From Imbroritus primus (GTDB lineage Bacteria > Pseudomonadota > Gammaproteobacteria > Burkholderiales > Burkholderiaceae): DNA of 64,000 nt. Position numbers and translations under genes: made by a program. A model generated the notes under the pieces. It ran no database searches. It worked only from the letters and a program-made list of their open reading frames with translations, and was not told where the DNA came from. The stretch covers positions 124,001 through 188,000 of the forward strand of contig AKCV02000017.1 of assembly GCA_000272025.2 (NCBI GenBank), given 5' to 3'. Positions within the stretch are counted from its first letter, which is position 1; each line of letters starts with the position of its first letter. Shown here piece by piece: positions 8,701 to 17,632 of the stretch.

Positions 8701-9643
8701 GATAAAGTTCCCCCATCACGCGCGGAGCCTGTGCCCTGCTGTAACGCGGATGCAGGGCCGAGAGCTTGATCGAGATGCCCGGCCCGGCCAACACACCACG
8801 CCTGGCGGAGGCGCGGCCGATGGCATGAATGGCTTGCGCATAGGCGTCGCAGTAGCGTTGGGCATCGGCCGCCGTCATGGCGGCTTCGCCCAGCATGTCG
8901 AAGGAGTAACGGAAGCCCTGCGCCTCGCGCGTCTGGGCATGCGCCAGGGCTTCGTCGATGGTTTCGCCAGTGACGAACTGTTCGCCCATCAGCCGCATGG
9001 CCATGTCGACGCCCTTGCGGATCACCGGCTCGCCGCTCTTGCCGATCAAACGCGCCAGCGCATTCGACAGGCCGGTCTCGGTGTGTGTCGCTACCAGCTT
9101 GCCGGTCAGCAGAAGGCCCCAGGCCGCGGCGTTGACGAACAGCGAGCGGCTGTGCCCGAGATGCGACTGCCAGTTGCCATGGCTGATCTTGTCGCGGATC
9201 AGGGCGTCTCGCGTGGCGGCATCGGGAATGCGCAGCAGTGCCTCGGCAAGGCACATCAACGCGATGCCTTCCTGGCTCGACAGCGAGAACTCCTGGATCA
9301 GGCCCTGCACCAGGGTTTCGCGCCCGGAGCCGGCGGGTGCCTCGCGCAGGCGGGCGGCGAGTTGCGTGGCGAGGGTGATCGCCCGAGTGGCGAGCGGTGG
9401 CGGCAGACGCGCCTGTTCGAGCAGCCACGGCAGGCACTCCGGCTCGGGACGGCGGGTGGCGTCAGTAATGGCGGCACGTAATGCGCCTTGCGGCTGGATG
9501 CCTTGGGCAAAGGCGAGGAAAGGCGGCTCGGGGGCGAGATGGGATTCCTCGCTGGATGCGCCCCCGGACAGGCTGCCCGGCATGGGGTCGAACACGGGAT
9601 CGGGCGCGTCGCCGTGTGCCGTGCCCAAGTGGGTGGTCGCCAT
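5789..9643 (-). CDS. putA: PutA: proline dehydrogenase / delta-1-pyrroline-5-carboxylate dehydrogenase
   Basis: 1284 residues. It oxidises proline to glutamate in two steps, with FAD then NAD+, at the inner face of the membrane. From N to C: an alpha-helical arm (about 40-190); a proline dehydrogenase barrel (about 200-520) with RLVKGAYWDSEIKR near residue 400; an aldehyde dehydrogenase domain with AETGGQNA (catalytic Glu near 854) and GQRCSALR (catalytic Cys near 888); and the extra C-terminal domain of long PutAs. The N-terminal ribbon-helix-helix repressor domain of trifunctional PutA is absent: the protein begins MATTHLGTAHGDAPDP, and a GGGAG ribosome site precedes this ATG. It therefore should not repress its own gene. 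It is a single-gene unit. Confidence 0.97.
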   Translation of the reverse strand: MATTHLGTAHGDAPDPVFDPMPGSLSGGASSEESHLAPEPPFLAFAQGIQPQGALRAAITDATRRPEPECLPWLLEQARLPPPLATRAITLATQLAARLREAPAGSGRETLVQGLIQEFSLSSQEGIALMCLAEALLRIPDAATRDALIRDKISHGNWQSHLGHSRSLFVNAAAWGLLLTGKLVATHTETGLSNALARLIGKSGEPVIRKGVDMAMRLMGEQFVTGETIDEALAHAQTREAQGFRYSFDMLGEAAMTAADAQRYCDAYAQAIHAIGRASARRGVLAGPGISIKLSALHPRYSRAQAPRVMGELYPRLHDLAELACRYDIGLNIDAEEAERLELSLDLLERLCFEPALARWQGIGFVVQAYQKRCPFVIDYLIDLARRSGHRLMVRLVKGAYWDSEIKRAQVDGLEGYPVYTRKVYTDISYLACARKLLAAPDAVYPQFATHNAHTVAAVCQMAGPDYTPGQYEFQCLHGMGEPLYEQIVSSAADDAGGRASIMPRRPCRIYAPVGTHETLLAYLVRRLLENGANTSFVNRVADTRVPLAELVADPVASVERLQQEEGQPGLPHPRIPLPRDLFGSARRNSAGLDLASEQRLASLASSLFASVATPWLAMPLLADDEPPAGMAGEIRNPADRRDRVGTVIDATSQEAARALAHAETAGVSWQAMPPHGRAAILDRAAELFESQMPVLMGLIVREAGKSLANAIAEVREAVDFLRYYAAQVRATFSNDTHRPLGPVVCISPWNFPLAIFTGQISAALAAGNTVLAKPAEQTPLIAAQAVRILHAAGVSRGALQLVPGPGETIGAALVADARIRGVMFTGSTTVARLLQRSLAGRLDAHGRPLPLIAETGGQNALIVDSSALAEQVVADVLASAFDSAGQRCSALRVLCLQQDIAAPLLAMLKGAMAELRVGNPDRLEVDVGPVIDAEARDAIQQHIDTMRVNGRAVYQAATPDTTAHGTFIPPTLIEIDRIDELQREVFGPVLHVLRYPRTGLDLLIGQINATGYGLTLGLHTRIDETITQVTTRASVGNQYVNRNIIGAVVGVQPFGGEGLSGTGPKAGGPLYLLRLLSACPLDAAMQAVTAAGVLQRATQAASGAGRWSRWRAWLQQEMPMLAGTCERFADHALANSSTMLTGPTGERNVYTLLPRQAVLCLAEEMNDRLLQLSAVLAIGSRAVWPDTPDTRALHARLPPEIGAQVQRVPDWTTAAYDVALYHGDADRLRAVCEQLAQRSGPIVTVHGYARGDTGIALERLLREHALSINTAAAGGNASLMTIG

Positions 9644-9974
9644 CTACGTTCTCCCGGATCCGGGGTCGAGTGGAAGGCGGATGCGTCGTGTCACCCGCCG
9701 TACCTAGAGCAATGCGCTTGTAGTGCCCAACTGTGGCGCATCCTGTGCCTGATGACCGGATCTATCCCCGGTTCTCGCGGGTACGCAAGTGGCCTCACAT
9801 ACTCTAGTGTTGGTATCGTACTCCCGCACGCATCGGGCCGCTACCCGGTGTGCAGATGGGCCTGGGAGTCAAGGACTATCAGAGAAGCGGGTCTGAGCGG
9901 CGGCAGAAAAACTAGCGGTGCATGGCGCTCGCGCTTTCTGCCAGCGCACTCTGTTCACATGCGCCGAGGTGCGC
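9644..9974. other. 331-bp intergenic region, putA promoter side
   Basis: No gene is supported here. The palindrome CCCGGATCCGGG (9653-9664) overlaps the putA ribosome site and could hide it or bind a regulator. Near 9905-9950 there are short GC-rich inverted repeats after priA with an AAAAA run, too poorly aligned with a stem to call an intrinsic terminator. Confidence 0.4.
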
Positions 9975-12224
9975 TCAGATCCGCAGCGGATCGATCTCGA
10001 GCTGCCAGCGCACGCCCTGCCGTTGGGGCAGTCTGTCGCACGCCGGCATCCACGCCGCCAGCAGGTGCTGCAGCGCCATGCGCGAATCGCTTTCGACCAG
10101 CATCTGGGCACGCTCGCGGTTGGCGATGCGCACCATCGACATGGGCACGGGGTCGAGTATGTGCACGGTATCGCCGGCGAGCGCCAGCGCCTCCTCGCGC
10201 GCCGCGCGCAGGAAGGCCTGTGCGCCGGCGAGCTCGCGATGCTCGGCCGTGAGCAGTGCCTGGTAGCTGAACGGCGGCAGGCCGGCCTGCTGGCGCTCGG
10301 CCAGTTGCGCATCGGCAAACCCGTCATAGTCGTGACGCAGCAGGGCCTGCAGCGCCGAGGCCTCGCCATAGCGCGTCTGGATCAGCACTTCGCCGGGCAG
10401 GCCGGCGCGGCCGGCGCGGCCGGCCACCTGCATGAGGGCGGCAAACAGGTGTTCGGCAGCGCGAAAGTCGTGGCTGAACATCGCCTGGTCCGGATTGACC
10501 ACGCCAACCAGCGTGACGCGCTGGAAGTCATGTCCCTTGGCGATCATCTGCGTGCCGATGAGGATATCGACCTGCCCCGCGTGCACTTCTTCGAACAAGG
10601 CCTCAGCCGTGCCCTTGCGGCGCGTGGAGTCGGCATCGATACGGGCGATGCGCGCCTCGGGGAACAGCGCGACCAGACGTTCCTCGAGCCGCTGGGTGCC
10701 ATGTCCGAGCGCGGCGATATCGACATTGCCGCAGTCCGGGCAATGATGCGGAATGCGCTCTTCCCAGCCGCAGTGATGGCAGCGCAGGCGGCGTTCGGGC
10801 TTGTGCAGCACGAGGTAGGCGGAGCAGCGCGGGCAGCCCGACAGCCAGCCGCACGACGCGCATGACAGCACCGGGGCGTAGCCGCGCCGGTTGAGGAAGA
10901 GCAGCGTCTGCTCGCCGCGCGCGAGGCGCTGCCGCATGGCCTCGATCAGCGGTACCGACAGCCCATCCTGCAACGGCCGCTGGCGCTGCCGTTCAAGATT
11001 GAGATCGATCAGGCCGATGCGCGGCAGCACGGCGTCGGCCTGGGCGCGCTCGCGCAGCGTGAGCGTGCAATAAGCGCCCTGGCGTGCGCGCCACCAGGTT
11101 TCAAGCGAGGGTGTGGCGGAACCGAGCACGACCGGAATGCCGCGTTGCTTGGCGCGCCACACCGCCAGGTCGCGGGCAGAATAGCGCAGACCTTCCTGCT
11201 GCTTGTAGGAGGTATCGTGTTCCTCGTCGACGAGGATCAGGGCCAGGTTCGGCAAGGAGGCAAGAATCGCCAGCCGCGTACCGAGGACGATACGCGCTTC
11301 GCCACGATGCGCGGCCAGCCATTGCATGGCGCGTACCTGCTCGGCCAGCCCGCTGTGGAGCGTGGCCAGCGGCATGTGCGGAAAGCGCGCGGCGATGCGC
11401 GCCTCGAGCTGGGGCGTGAGGTTGATTTCCGGGACCAGCATGAGCACCTGCGCGGCCGGATCGCGTGCGAGCACCTCGGCCATGGCATGCAGGTAGACCT
11501 CGGTCTTGCCGCTGCCGGTGACGCCATGCAGCAGCATCGGCGCAAAACCGGTGGCAGACGTGATGGCCTCCACGGCGGCGCATTGCTCCGCATGCAGCGC
11601 CGGCGGCGGCGTGGCGGATGCCGCACGCACGTCGAGCAAGGCGGCGGCGCGCTGTTCGCGCACGAGCCAGCCTGCGGTACACCAGGCCTCCAGGCGAGTC
11701 CGGGCCTGCGCATAGAGCGCGACCGCAGCGCGCTCGTCCAGGCTGCCATGCGCAATCAGCGCTTCAGCAAGACGACGCACCCCCGGCGCGCGCGGCGGCA
11801 GTGCGGCCAGCAGGTCGGCGGCTGCCCCTTCTTGCAGGCGATAGGCAAGAACGTGGCTGCGCTGGGCCAGACGCGGCCAGCTGGCCGGATCGCGCAGCAT
11901 CGGCGGCAGTGCCGGCAGCAGCACCTCGCCCAGCGGTCGGTGGTAATAGCGGGCGGCAAAGCGTCCGAGCGCGAGCCAGGCGCGGTCGAGCGGCGGGATG
12001 CTGTCGCACACGGTCGCCAGATCGCGCAACTTGTCCGCCGGCACGTCGGTGCTCTCCGCCAGCGCGGTGACGAGACCCGGCACCAGCCGGCGACCGAATG
12101 GCACGGTCACCAGCTGGCCAGGCTGCACCGTACCAGCAAGAGAAGCGGGAATAGAATAGTCAAACAGTTCGCCCGCCGGCGTGTCGAGCGCCACGCGCGC
12201 GATCACGGCACCGGCGGCGTTCAT
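9975..12224 (-). CDS. priA: Primosomal protein N' (PriA), replication-restart helicase
   Basis: A 749-residue 3'-5' DNA helicase that rebuilds replisomes at stalled or recombined forks. The N-terminal fork-binding domain starts at MNAAGAVIARVALDTPAGEL. The Walker A motif GVTGSGKTEVYL is near residue 236 and the DEEH box (LVDEEHDTSYKQ) near 334. A PriA-specific zinc-binding insert with paired cysteines (CASCGWLSGCPRC, then CHHCGW and CPDCGN) spans about 455-500. The frame stays open further upstream, but the start at 12224 is chosen because it matches the family N-terminus and overlaps the upstream stop codon in an ATGA junction. It is therefore translationally coupled to the glycosyltransferase. 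Confidence 0.97.
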   Translation of the reverse strand: MNAAGAVIARVALDTPAGELFDYSIPASLAGTVQPGQLVTVPFGRRLVPGLVTALAESTDVPADKLRDLATVCDSIPPLDRAWLALGRFAARYYHRPLGEVLLPALPPMLRDPASWPRLAQRSHVLAYRLQEGAAADLLAALPPRAPGVRRLAEALIAHGSLDERAAVALYAQARTRLEAWCTAGWLVREQRAAALLDVRAASATPPPALHAEQCAAVEAITSATGFAPMLLHGVTGSGKTEVYLHAMAEVLARDPAAQVLMLVPEINLTPQLEARIAARFPHMPLATLHSGLAEQVRAMQWLAAHRGEARIVLGTRLAILASLPNLALILVDEEHDTSYKQQEGLRYSARDLAVWRAKQRGIPVVLGSATPSLETWWRARQGAYCTLTLRERAQADAVLPRIGLIDLNLERQRQRPLQDGLSVPLIEAMRQRLARGEQTLLFLNRRGYAPVLSCASCGWLSGCPRCSAYLVLHKPERRLRCHHCGWEERIPHHCPDCGNVDIAALGHGTQRLEERLVALFPEARIARIDADSTRRKGTAEALFEEVHAGQVDILIGTQMIAKGHDFQRVTLVGVVNPDQAMFSHDFRAAEHLFAALMQVAGRAGRAGLPGEVLIQTRYGEASALQALLRHDYDGFADAQLAERQQAGLPPFSYQALLTAEHRELAGAQAFLRAAREEALALAGDTVHILDPVPMSMVRIANRERAQMLVESDSRMALQHLLAAWMPACDRLPQRQGVRWQLEIDPLRI

Positions 12225-13378
12225 GTGGCGCTGGCAGCGCTGGTGACCATGCGCAGCGGTGCGGCCGGGACCTGCCCGAGCATGCGGGCAGCGGCATCGA
12301 TCACCGTGGCAGCCGGCAGTTCGTCGAGGCACCGGCTGGCGGAGCGGCGGTGGCGGTCGCAGCCTTCCTGCGCGCACGGCACGCACGGGCCGGCGCCCTG
12401 CACCAGGAAGACGTTGCCCTGGCGCTGGCTGCCCTGCATGCGCCACGGACTGTCGAGCTGCGTCCACGCGGCCGGCCATGGCGCCCACTTGACGGGATTG
12501 GATGGCCCGAACAGGGCCACGACCGGCACGCCAGTAGCAGCGGCCATATGCGTGGCCATGGTGTCGGGTCCGACAAACAGCGCCGCGTGGCTGATCACAT
12601 CGGCGGTTTCGGGAATCTTCAGGGCGCCCACCAGATCGGTGACCGGACCTTCGACCCCCGCCATGATCTCGTCGACATAGGCGCGTTCCTCGGCGTCCGG
12701 CCCGCCGGTCAGCACGATGGCAAGACCCTGCTGCCGCAGCCAGGCGATCAACGTACGCCAGCCGGCCACATGCCAGCGCTTGTAGGTAAAGCGCGGCGCC
12801 ACGTGCACCACGGCGAAACGGCCCTCGGGCAGCGGCCGCCCTTCTGCCGCGAGCCGTGCGGTCAGGCGCGCCCAGCCAACTCCGCCGGCAGTGGGTGGCA
12901 CCACGGCATACGCCGGCGCAAGATCGAGCGCGCGGGCCAGTTGCAGGCCCATGGTGACGGTATGGGTATGGACGTTGTCGAACGGTTCGCGCACATGCAG
13001 CAGCCAGCGCTTGGCCCAGTCCTTGGCGCCCGGCGTGACAAGTCCGACGCGGCGGCGCGCCGCCGCCCAGCCGTACAGCCGGGCGCGGTCCGAAGGCGTG
13101 ACCGCCACGGCGAGATCATAGGTGCGCCACAGCGGCCGCAGGTAAGCGATTTTGCTGCGCAGCGGTTCCCGGCGCGGCGTGGTCAGGATGCGGTGGATGT
13201 CGGGATTGCCGGCCAGTACGCCGTCGGTCCCCTCGAACACCAGCACGTCGACTTCCGCATTGGGCCACGCCTGCTTGAGGGAGCGCACGAGTGGCGTGGA
13301 GAGCAGCACGTCGCCGATCAGGCGCGTGCAGACGACGAGCACGCGACGCGGAGTGGATCGGGTGGCGCGATCAGTCAT
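12221..13378 (-). CDS. Glycosyltransferase family 9 (heptosyltransferase-like) protein
   Basis: 385 residues from the ATG at 13378, which has GGAAG seven bases upstream; an upstream in-frame extension to 13444 lacks support. The protein opens with VLVVCTRLIGDVLLSTPLVR, the GT9/WaaF-type signature, and carries VFVGPDTMATHMAAATGVP and VALFGPSNPVKWAP, the ADP-heptose-binding region. It probably transfers a heptose or related sugar in lipopolysaccharide core synthesis at the inner membrane; the acceptor is unknown. A cysteine cluster (PCVPCAQEGC) near the C-terminus matches the pattern seen in several GT9 members. Its stop overlaps the priA start by four bases, an unusual partner for an LPS enzyme. 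Confidence 0.88.
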   Translation of the reverse strand: MTDRATRSTPRRVLVVCTRLIGDVLLSTPLVRSLKQAWPNAEVDVLVFEGTDGVLAGNPDIHRILTTPRREPLRSKIAYLRPLWRTYDLAVAVTPSDRARLYGWAAARRRVGLVTPGAKDWAKRWLLHVREPFDNVHTHTVTMGLQLARALDLAPAYAVVPPTAGGVGWARLTARLAAEGRPLPEGRFAVVHVAPRFTYKRWHVAGWRTLIAWLRQQGLAIVLTGGPDAEERAYVDEIMAGVEGPVTDLVGALKIPETADVISHAALFVGPDTMATHMAAATGVPVVALFGPSNPVKWAPWPAAWTQLDSPWRMQGSQRQGNVFLVQGAGPCVPCAQEGCDRHRRSASRCLDELPAATVIDAAARMLGQVPAAPLRMVTSAASAT

Positions 13379-13837
13379 CGTATCTTCCGTTGAAGAAGGC
13401 GTGAATGACCGAAGCGGAGCAAAAGGTTCTGCGATGCATTGCAAACTTAATGTAACACTTCAAGTAGCGCGCTAAGTCGATGATTGGCGGCAAGTTTTTC
13501 AACTGTCCACATCTTCTGTGGATAACTTTGTTGAAAACTTTGCGGAACCACCCGCGAAGGCCGATAAATCAAGGCTTCCTTTAACCTGCCGCGTTTCTGC
13601 GCAGGGTCGACATTACCAATAAAATCATAGACTTATGCGATTCGCGCGCGAATGTCGAAAGCGCCGTTCACGTGCGACCGCAGCAATTCATTTGTGTGCA
13701 TAAGTCAAGTCTTGACATCCCTGATATGCACCCGGATGTGCAAAATTTTCCGCTTGACAGTGCATGGATGAGCATGACACCAGCGTGGTTACGTGTGCCG
13801 GTTAGCGCACGCTCACCACGCGTTGCACCATTCCGGA
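13379..13837. other. 459-bp AT-richer intergenic region with a DnaA-box hairpin
   Basis: No gene is supported. The region holds TCCACA (13506-13511) and TGTGGA (13517-13522) as a perfect stem. Its right arm is part of TGTGGATAA (13517-13525), an exact DnaA 9-mer box on the minus strand. Outside these, CAAGTTTTTCAAC and GTTGAAAACTT form a longer, one-off inverted repeat. It would also hold the promoter of the GT9-priA unit. Confidence 0.5.
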
Positions 13838-14926
13838 TCAGGCGCGCTGGCGCAGTTGCCGGCTATACCCGTGCACCTCATCGATCAGGTGCGTCACATG
13901 ATCCGGTGAGGTGAATTGCGAAATGCCATGCCCCAGGTTGAACACGTGTCCGTCGGAGCTGCCGCTGGCGGCGTAATCGTCCAGTACGCGGCGCGCTTCA
14001 GCACGTACGGCTTCGGGCGGTGCGAACAGCACGATCGGGTCGAGATTGCCCTGCAGGGCGCAGCGGCCGCCCGTGCGTGCGCGCGCGCGGGCCAGGTTGA
14101 CGGTCCAGTCCACGCCCAGCGCGTCCGCGCCGGTGGCAGCCAGGTCCTCGAGCCACAGCCCGCCGCCCTTGGTAAACAGGATCACCGGGATCTGCTGGCC
14201 GTTGTGGCTGCGCTTGAGCTGGTCGACCACGCGCTGCATGTAGGTCAGCGAGAAGGTCTGGTAGATGCCGTCGGCCAGCGCGCCACCCCAGGAGTCGAAC
14301 ACCATGACGGCCTGCGCCCCGGCTTCGATCTGCGCATTCAGGTATTGCGCCACGGCGGTGGCGTTGATCTCCAGGATGCGGTGCATCAAATCGGGCCGGC
14401 TGTAGAGCATCGACTTGACGGTGCGGTAGTCGTCCGAGCCACGGCCTTCGACCATGTAGCAGGCCAGCGTCCACGGACTGCCGGAAAAGCCGATCAGCGG
14501 CACACGCTGCTGACCATCCTGCACGAGGGCGCGGCGGATTTCGGAGACGGCATCGAATACATACTGCAGTTCGTGCATGTCGGGCACGGCCAGGCGGGCC
14601 ACATCGTCCTCGGTGCGCAGTGGATGCGCGAAACGCGGTCCCTCGCCTTGCTCGAACGATAGGCCAAGACCCATGGCGTCCGGCACGGTCAGGATGTCGG
14701 AAAACAGGATGGCGGCGTCGAGCGGAAAGCGATCGAGCGGCTGGAGCGTCACTTCCGTGGCGTAGGCCGGATTCTTGGCCAGGCCCAGGAAGCTGCCGGC
14801 GCGCGCGCGCGTGGCGTTGTACTCGGGGAGATAACGGCCAGCCTGGCGCATCAGCCAGACAGGGGTGTATTCGGTGGGTTCGCGGCGCAGGGCGCGCAGG
14901 AACGTATCGTTACGCAAAACAGTCAT
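13838..14926 (-). CDS. hemE: Uroporphyrinogen decarboxylase
   Basis: 362 residues. It removes four carboxyl groups from uroporphyrinogen III to give coproporphyrinogen III, a cytosolic step of haem synthesis. The N-terminal [16 protein letters not shown] signature is intact, as are [17 protein letters not shown] and the GNLDP segment near the C-terminus. Two ATGs six bases apart could start it; the GAAGG ribosome site lies directly against the upstream one (14932) and exactly six bases before 14926, so 14926 is preferred. It appears to be a single gene. Confidence 0.96.
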   Translation of the reverse strand: MTVLRNDTFLRALRREPTEYTPVWLMRQAGRYLPEYNATRARAGSFLGLAKNPAYATEVTLQPLDRFPLDAAILFSDILTVPDAMGLGLSFEQGEGPRFAHPLRTEDDVARLAVPDMHELQYVFDAVSEIRRALVQDGQQRVPLIGFSGSPWTLACYMVEGRGSDDYRTVKSMLYSRPDLMHRILEINATAVAQYLNAQIEAGAQAVMVFDSWGGALADGIYQTFSLTYMQRVVDQLKRSHNGQQIPVILFTKGGGLWLEDLAATGADALGVDWTVNLARARARTGGRCALQGNLDPIVLFAPPEAVRAEARRVLDDYAASGSSDGHVFNLGHGISQFTSPDHVTHLIDEVHGYSRQLRQRA

Positions 14927-14995
14927 GGGCATCCTTCAGTTGCCCGCCATTCTACGGTATGCGGGGCCCGGACGGGACGATCCGGCCCCCCGTGC

Positions 14996-15967
14996 TCAGG
15001 TATCCGGCAGCAGCGTCCGGAATGCCGCGGCGGTCCGCTCCATCCATTGCCGCGCGCGGGCGCTGTGAACCTGCAGGCGGGCAAAGCTGTGCGTCATGCC
15101 GCTGGCCTCGAGGCACACGACCTGTGCGCCATGCTCGACGAGAAAATCGGCATACTGCAGGCCGTCGTCGCGCAGCACATCATGGCCGGCGACCACCATC
15201 ACGGTATCCGGCGGAATACCTTGCGGGGCAGCGGCCAGCAGGTTCAGGCGGGAATCGGGATGAGCGCCGCCCTGTGCGAGCGCCTCGGCACCGATGAATA
15301 GCGCCCAGTACGCACGCATCTCCTCGCGCGTCAGGCCGGGTCCATCGGCAAAGGCTGCATAGCTGTCACTGCCGAACGCAGGGGTGACGGCTGGATAGAT
15401 CAGCAACTGTGCATCGACCAGCCGGCCGGTACTCTGGCTTGCCCGCAGGTTGGCGCGCAGCCCGGCCTGTGCGGCCAGATGCGCGCCCGCGCTGTCGCCG
15501 CCGACAGCCAGCCAGTCGGTGCGGCAGCCCAGCGCCGCACGCTGGCCGGCGAGGTATTCGAGGGCTGCCAGCGCATCCTCGCACGGTACGGGGAACGGAT
15601 GCTCGGGCGCCAGCCGGTAGTCCACGCTGACCACCGTGCAACCGGTATCGTGGGCAAGCATGGCGCAGATCGCGGCATGGGTCTGCGGCGATCCGACGGC
15701 CCAGCCTCCGCCATGAAAATACACGAGAAGTGGCGGTGGAGCGGTGCACGGCTGCCGTGACCGGAACATCAACGCACCAAGCTTCGCATCTGACAGCGGA
15801 AGTAAGAGCTCGCTGACATCGACAAGACTAGTCCAGTCGGCCGGGCTCATGGCCACCACGTCGCGCATGCGTTGGCGCTGCGCCGCCATGTCGGCGGGCT
15901 CGGGCAGCGCTGCAAACCGCTGTGCCACCGCAGCGTAATAGGCCAGCAGTTGGGGATCGACTGCCAT
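14996..15967 (-). CDS. Alpha/beta hydrolase, HSL-family esterase
   Basis: 323 residues from the ATG at 15967. It has the oxyanion-hole motif FHGGGWAVGS near residue 84 and the nucleophile elbow GGDSAGAH near 156, both diagnostic of the hormone-sensitive-lipase branch of carboxylesterases. GHDVLRDDG and GMTHSF supply the acid and histidine. It probably hydrolyses short-chain acyl esters in the cytosol; the natural substrate is not evident. An in-frame TTG at 16039 would extend it into the end of the CoA-binding gene, but the shorter form matches the usual family length. Confidence 0.9.
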   Translation of the reverse strand: MAVDPQLLAYYAAVAQRFAALPEPADMAAQRQRMRDVVAMSPADWTSLVDVSELLLPLSDAKLGALMFRSRQPCTAPPPLLVYFHGGGWAVGSPQTHAAICAMLAHDTGCTVVSVDYRLAPEHPFPVPCEDALAALEYLAGQRAALGCRTDWLAVGGDSAGAHLAAQAGLRANLRASQSTGRLVDAQLLIYPAVTPAFGSDSYAAFADGPGLTREEMRAYWALFIGAEALAQGGAHPDSRLNLLAAAPQGIPPDTVMVVAGHDVLRDDGLQYADFLVEHGAQVVCLEASGMTHSFARLQVHSARARQWMERTAAAFRTLLPDT

Positions 15968-16022
15968 GGTCAGGCGCTCGCACAAAACCGCGCGGTAGGC
16001 GGCGTCATGGTCATCACAGGCC

Positions 16023-16481
16023 TCATGCCAGTGCGCCAACCGCGCTCAGTCGCATATGCTCGATCTTGCTGCAGTGATCCTGCACGGCCAGAAGCCCCGC
16101 AGCCCGCGCCGCCTCGACCGCATCGTCGTTGACAATGCCGAGTTGCAGCCAGACGCCGCGCGCGCCGATGGCGATGGCCTCGGCCACGACCGGCGGCACA
16201 TCCTCGGCCTTGCGGAAAGTATCCACCCAGTCGATGCGGCCGCCCCCGGCGGCCAGCGCCTGCGCGGCCTCAGCCAGGGTGGCGTGGCAGGGTTCGCCGA
16301 GAATCGCCTGGCCGGCGAAGGCCGGATTCACCGGCACGATGCGATAGCCATGGCGCTGCAGATAAGCGGCGACATCCAGGCTGGGACGTCCGGGCTTGCC
16401 GGACAGCCCCACCACCGCCACCGTACGCCAACCCAGCATGGTGCGCACCGCCTGTTGTTCGAGATGCATGCGTTCGTTCAT
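16023..16481 (-). CDS. CoA-binding domain protein (YccU-like)
   Basis: 152 residues forming a single Rossmann-type CoA-binding domain. AVVGLSGKPGRPSLDVAAYL and YRIVPVNPAFAGQAILGEP are at the N-terminus, then WLQLGIVNDDAVEAARAAGL, the pattern shared with the succinyl-CoA synthetase alpha N-domain. These stand-alone proteins have no settled function. Its start overlaps the stop of the upstream DUF3298 gene by four bases (16478-16481), so the two are translationally coupled, and the esterase follows about 55 bases downstream on the same strand. Confidence 0.9.
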   Translation of the reverse strand: MNERMHLEQQAVRTMLGWRTVAVVGLSGKPGRPSLDVAAYLQRHGYRIVPVNPAFAGQAILGEPCHATLAEAAQALAAGGGRIDWVDTFRKAEDVPPVVAEAIAIGARGVWLQLGIVNDDAVEAARAAGLLAVQDHCSKIEHMRLSAVGALA

Positions 16482-17632
16482 CCTTTCTCCTCGTCCTGGC
16501 GTGCCGGCTCACCCCGCACGCATGCGCCAAGCTGCGCGAATCCGACCGGTGCACGAAAGCTGCCCTGCACGTACGGACCCACCGCATATGGCGCGTAATA
16601 CATCACCACCCCTTTGCCATACCAGACGAACGGCAGACCCGCGTTGCGCCATGCCTTCTCGTCAAGCGCCCCGGCCGGCGCCTGGCTTGCCCCCTGCCGG
16701 CGCAGGACATCGACCAGCCGCCGGTTCAAGGTGTCGCGGCAAGCCGGCGTCGTGTCGAGCATGTCACCGAGCGTAACCGACTCATAGCCCTGGGACGTCT
16801 TACGCCAGTTGCCGGCGGCGTAGGTGGAGTTGCCGTGCGCGCCGCCGCTGAAGAACCAGAACGTGCGCAGTAGGCTGACACGCTCGCGGTCCAGCCAGGC
16901 GATCTCGATGCCATTGCGGCACTCCACCATGCCGGCCCGGCAGGCTGTCATGCGCATCGTCTGGATCAGCTTGTCGATCGCTGCGTCTCCGGTGACCGGA
17001 TAACGCTCGGTCAGTGTTACGTTGTCGCGCTGGAATACCTGTTCGCGGTATTGCGCCGCCTGACGCAGGCTCACTGGCACCGGTTGCGCGCCACCCGCCC
17101 CCGTCCATTCGCCAGCAATGGACCGGCCGTCGCGCTCCAGCCGGCCGACCAGGCGCCCGGCCTCGCGCCGGAACGCATGGCCCTGCTCGTCGAGACCGAC
17201 TTCCCAGACGCGCCAGTCGATCCGCCCTTGCCGCGGCGCAGCGCCTTCCAGCAGCAGACGCCCCGCAGCAGGCACCGGTCCATAGCGCACCGTGCCAGCG
17301 ACGCGTTCGCGTCGCTCGCTGGCACGCTCCCCCACGGCTTCTGCCGGCAGGGGCGCGCCCTCGGCGGGCTCGCGAAAGATGGTCAGGGCGATGCTGGTTT
17401 TTTCGTCGAGCATGCCCTGCCACAGTGCGCCGACCGGTTGCGAAGGCGCGCTGGCGGGGCGATTCGGTGGCACGGCGGGGGCGCTGGCCGCTGGTTGTGC
17501 CACGGCGTCGACACCGCTGACCAGAAACAGCGGCAGCAGCCACGCAGCACGCAGGCGCTGTGGCCAGGCATCAAACGAAGCGGAAAAAATCGGGGAAATG
17601 CGCGCGGAACGTGCGGCGGACGAGGAGAACAT
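16478..17632 (-). CDS. DUF3298-domain exported protein
   Basis: 384 residues. A basic N-terminus and a hydrophobic segment at about 28-46 act as a signal peptide or anchor, followed by an Ala/Pro linker. The C-terminal third carries FVWYGKGVVMYYAPYAVGPY, matching the DUF3298 pattern also found in RsiV-like lysozyme-sensing anti-sigma factors, preceded by the ESVTLGDMLDTTPACRDTLN helix. It is probably periplasmic or membrane-anchored. The ligand is unknown, and there is no sigma factor beside it. It is the first gene of a coupled unit with the CoA-binding protein. Confidence 0.8.
   Translation of the reverse strand: MFSSSAARSARISPIFSASFDAWPQRLRAAWLLPLFLVSGVDAVAQPAASAPAVPPNRPASAPSQPVGALWQGMLDEKTSIALTIFREPAEGAPLPAEAVGERASERRERVAGTVRYGPVPAAGRLLLEGAAPRQGRIDWRVWEVGLDEQGHAFRREAGRLVGRLERDGRSIAGEWTGAGGAQPVPVSLRQAAQYREQVFQRDNVTLTERYPVTGDAAIDKLIQTMRMTACRAGMVECRNGIEIAWLDRERVSLLRTFWFFSGGAHGNSTYAAGNWRKTSQGYESVTLGDMLDTTPACRDTLNRRLVDVLRRQGASQAPAGALDEKAWRNAGLPFVWYGKGVVMYYAPYAVGPYVQGSFRAPVGFAQLGACVRGEPARQDEEKG

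Noticed and set aside
9905..9960. Terminator after priA
   Set aside because: Short inverted repeats and a run of A exist, but the T-run on the minus strand does not follow a stem closely enough.
11145..13393. Two long plus-strand frames over priA and the GT9 gene
   Set aside because: Both are antisense to strongly supported genes and encode His/Arg-rich, low-order protein without domains.
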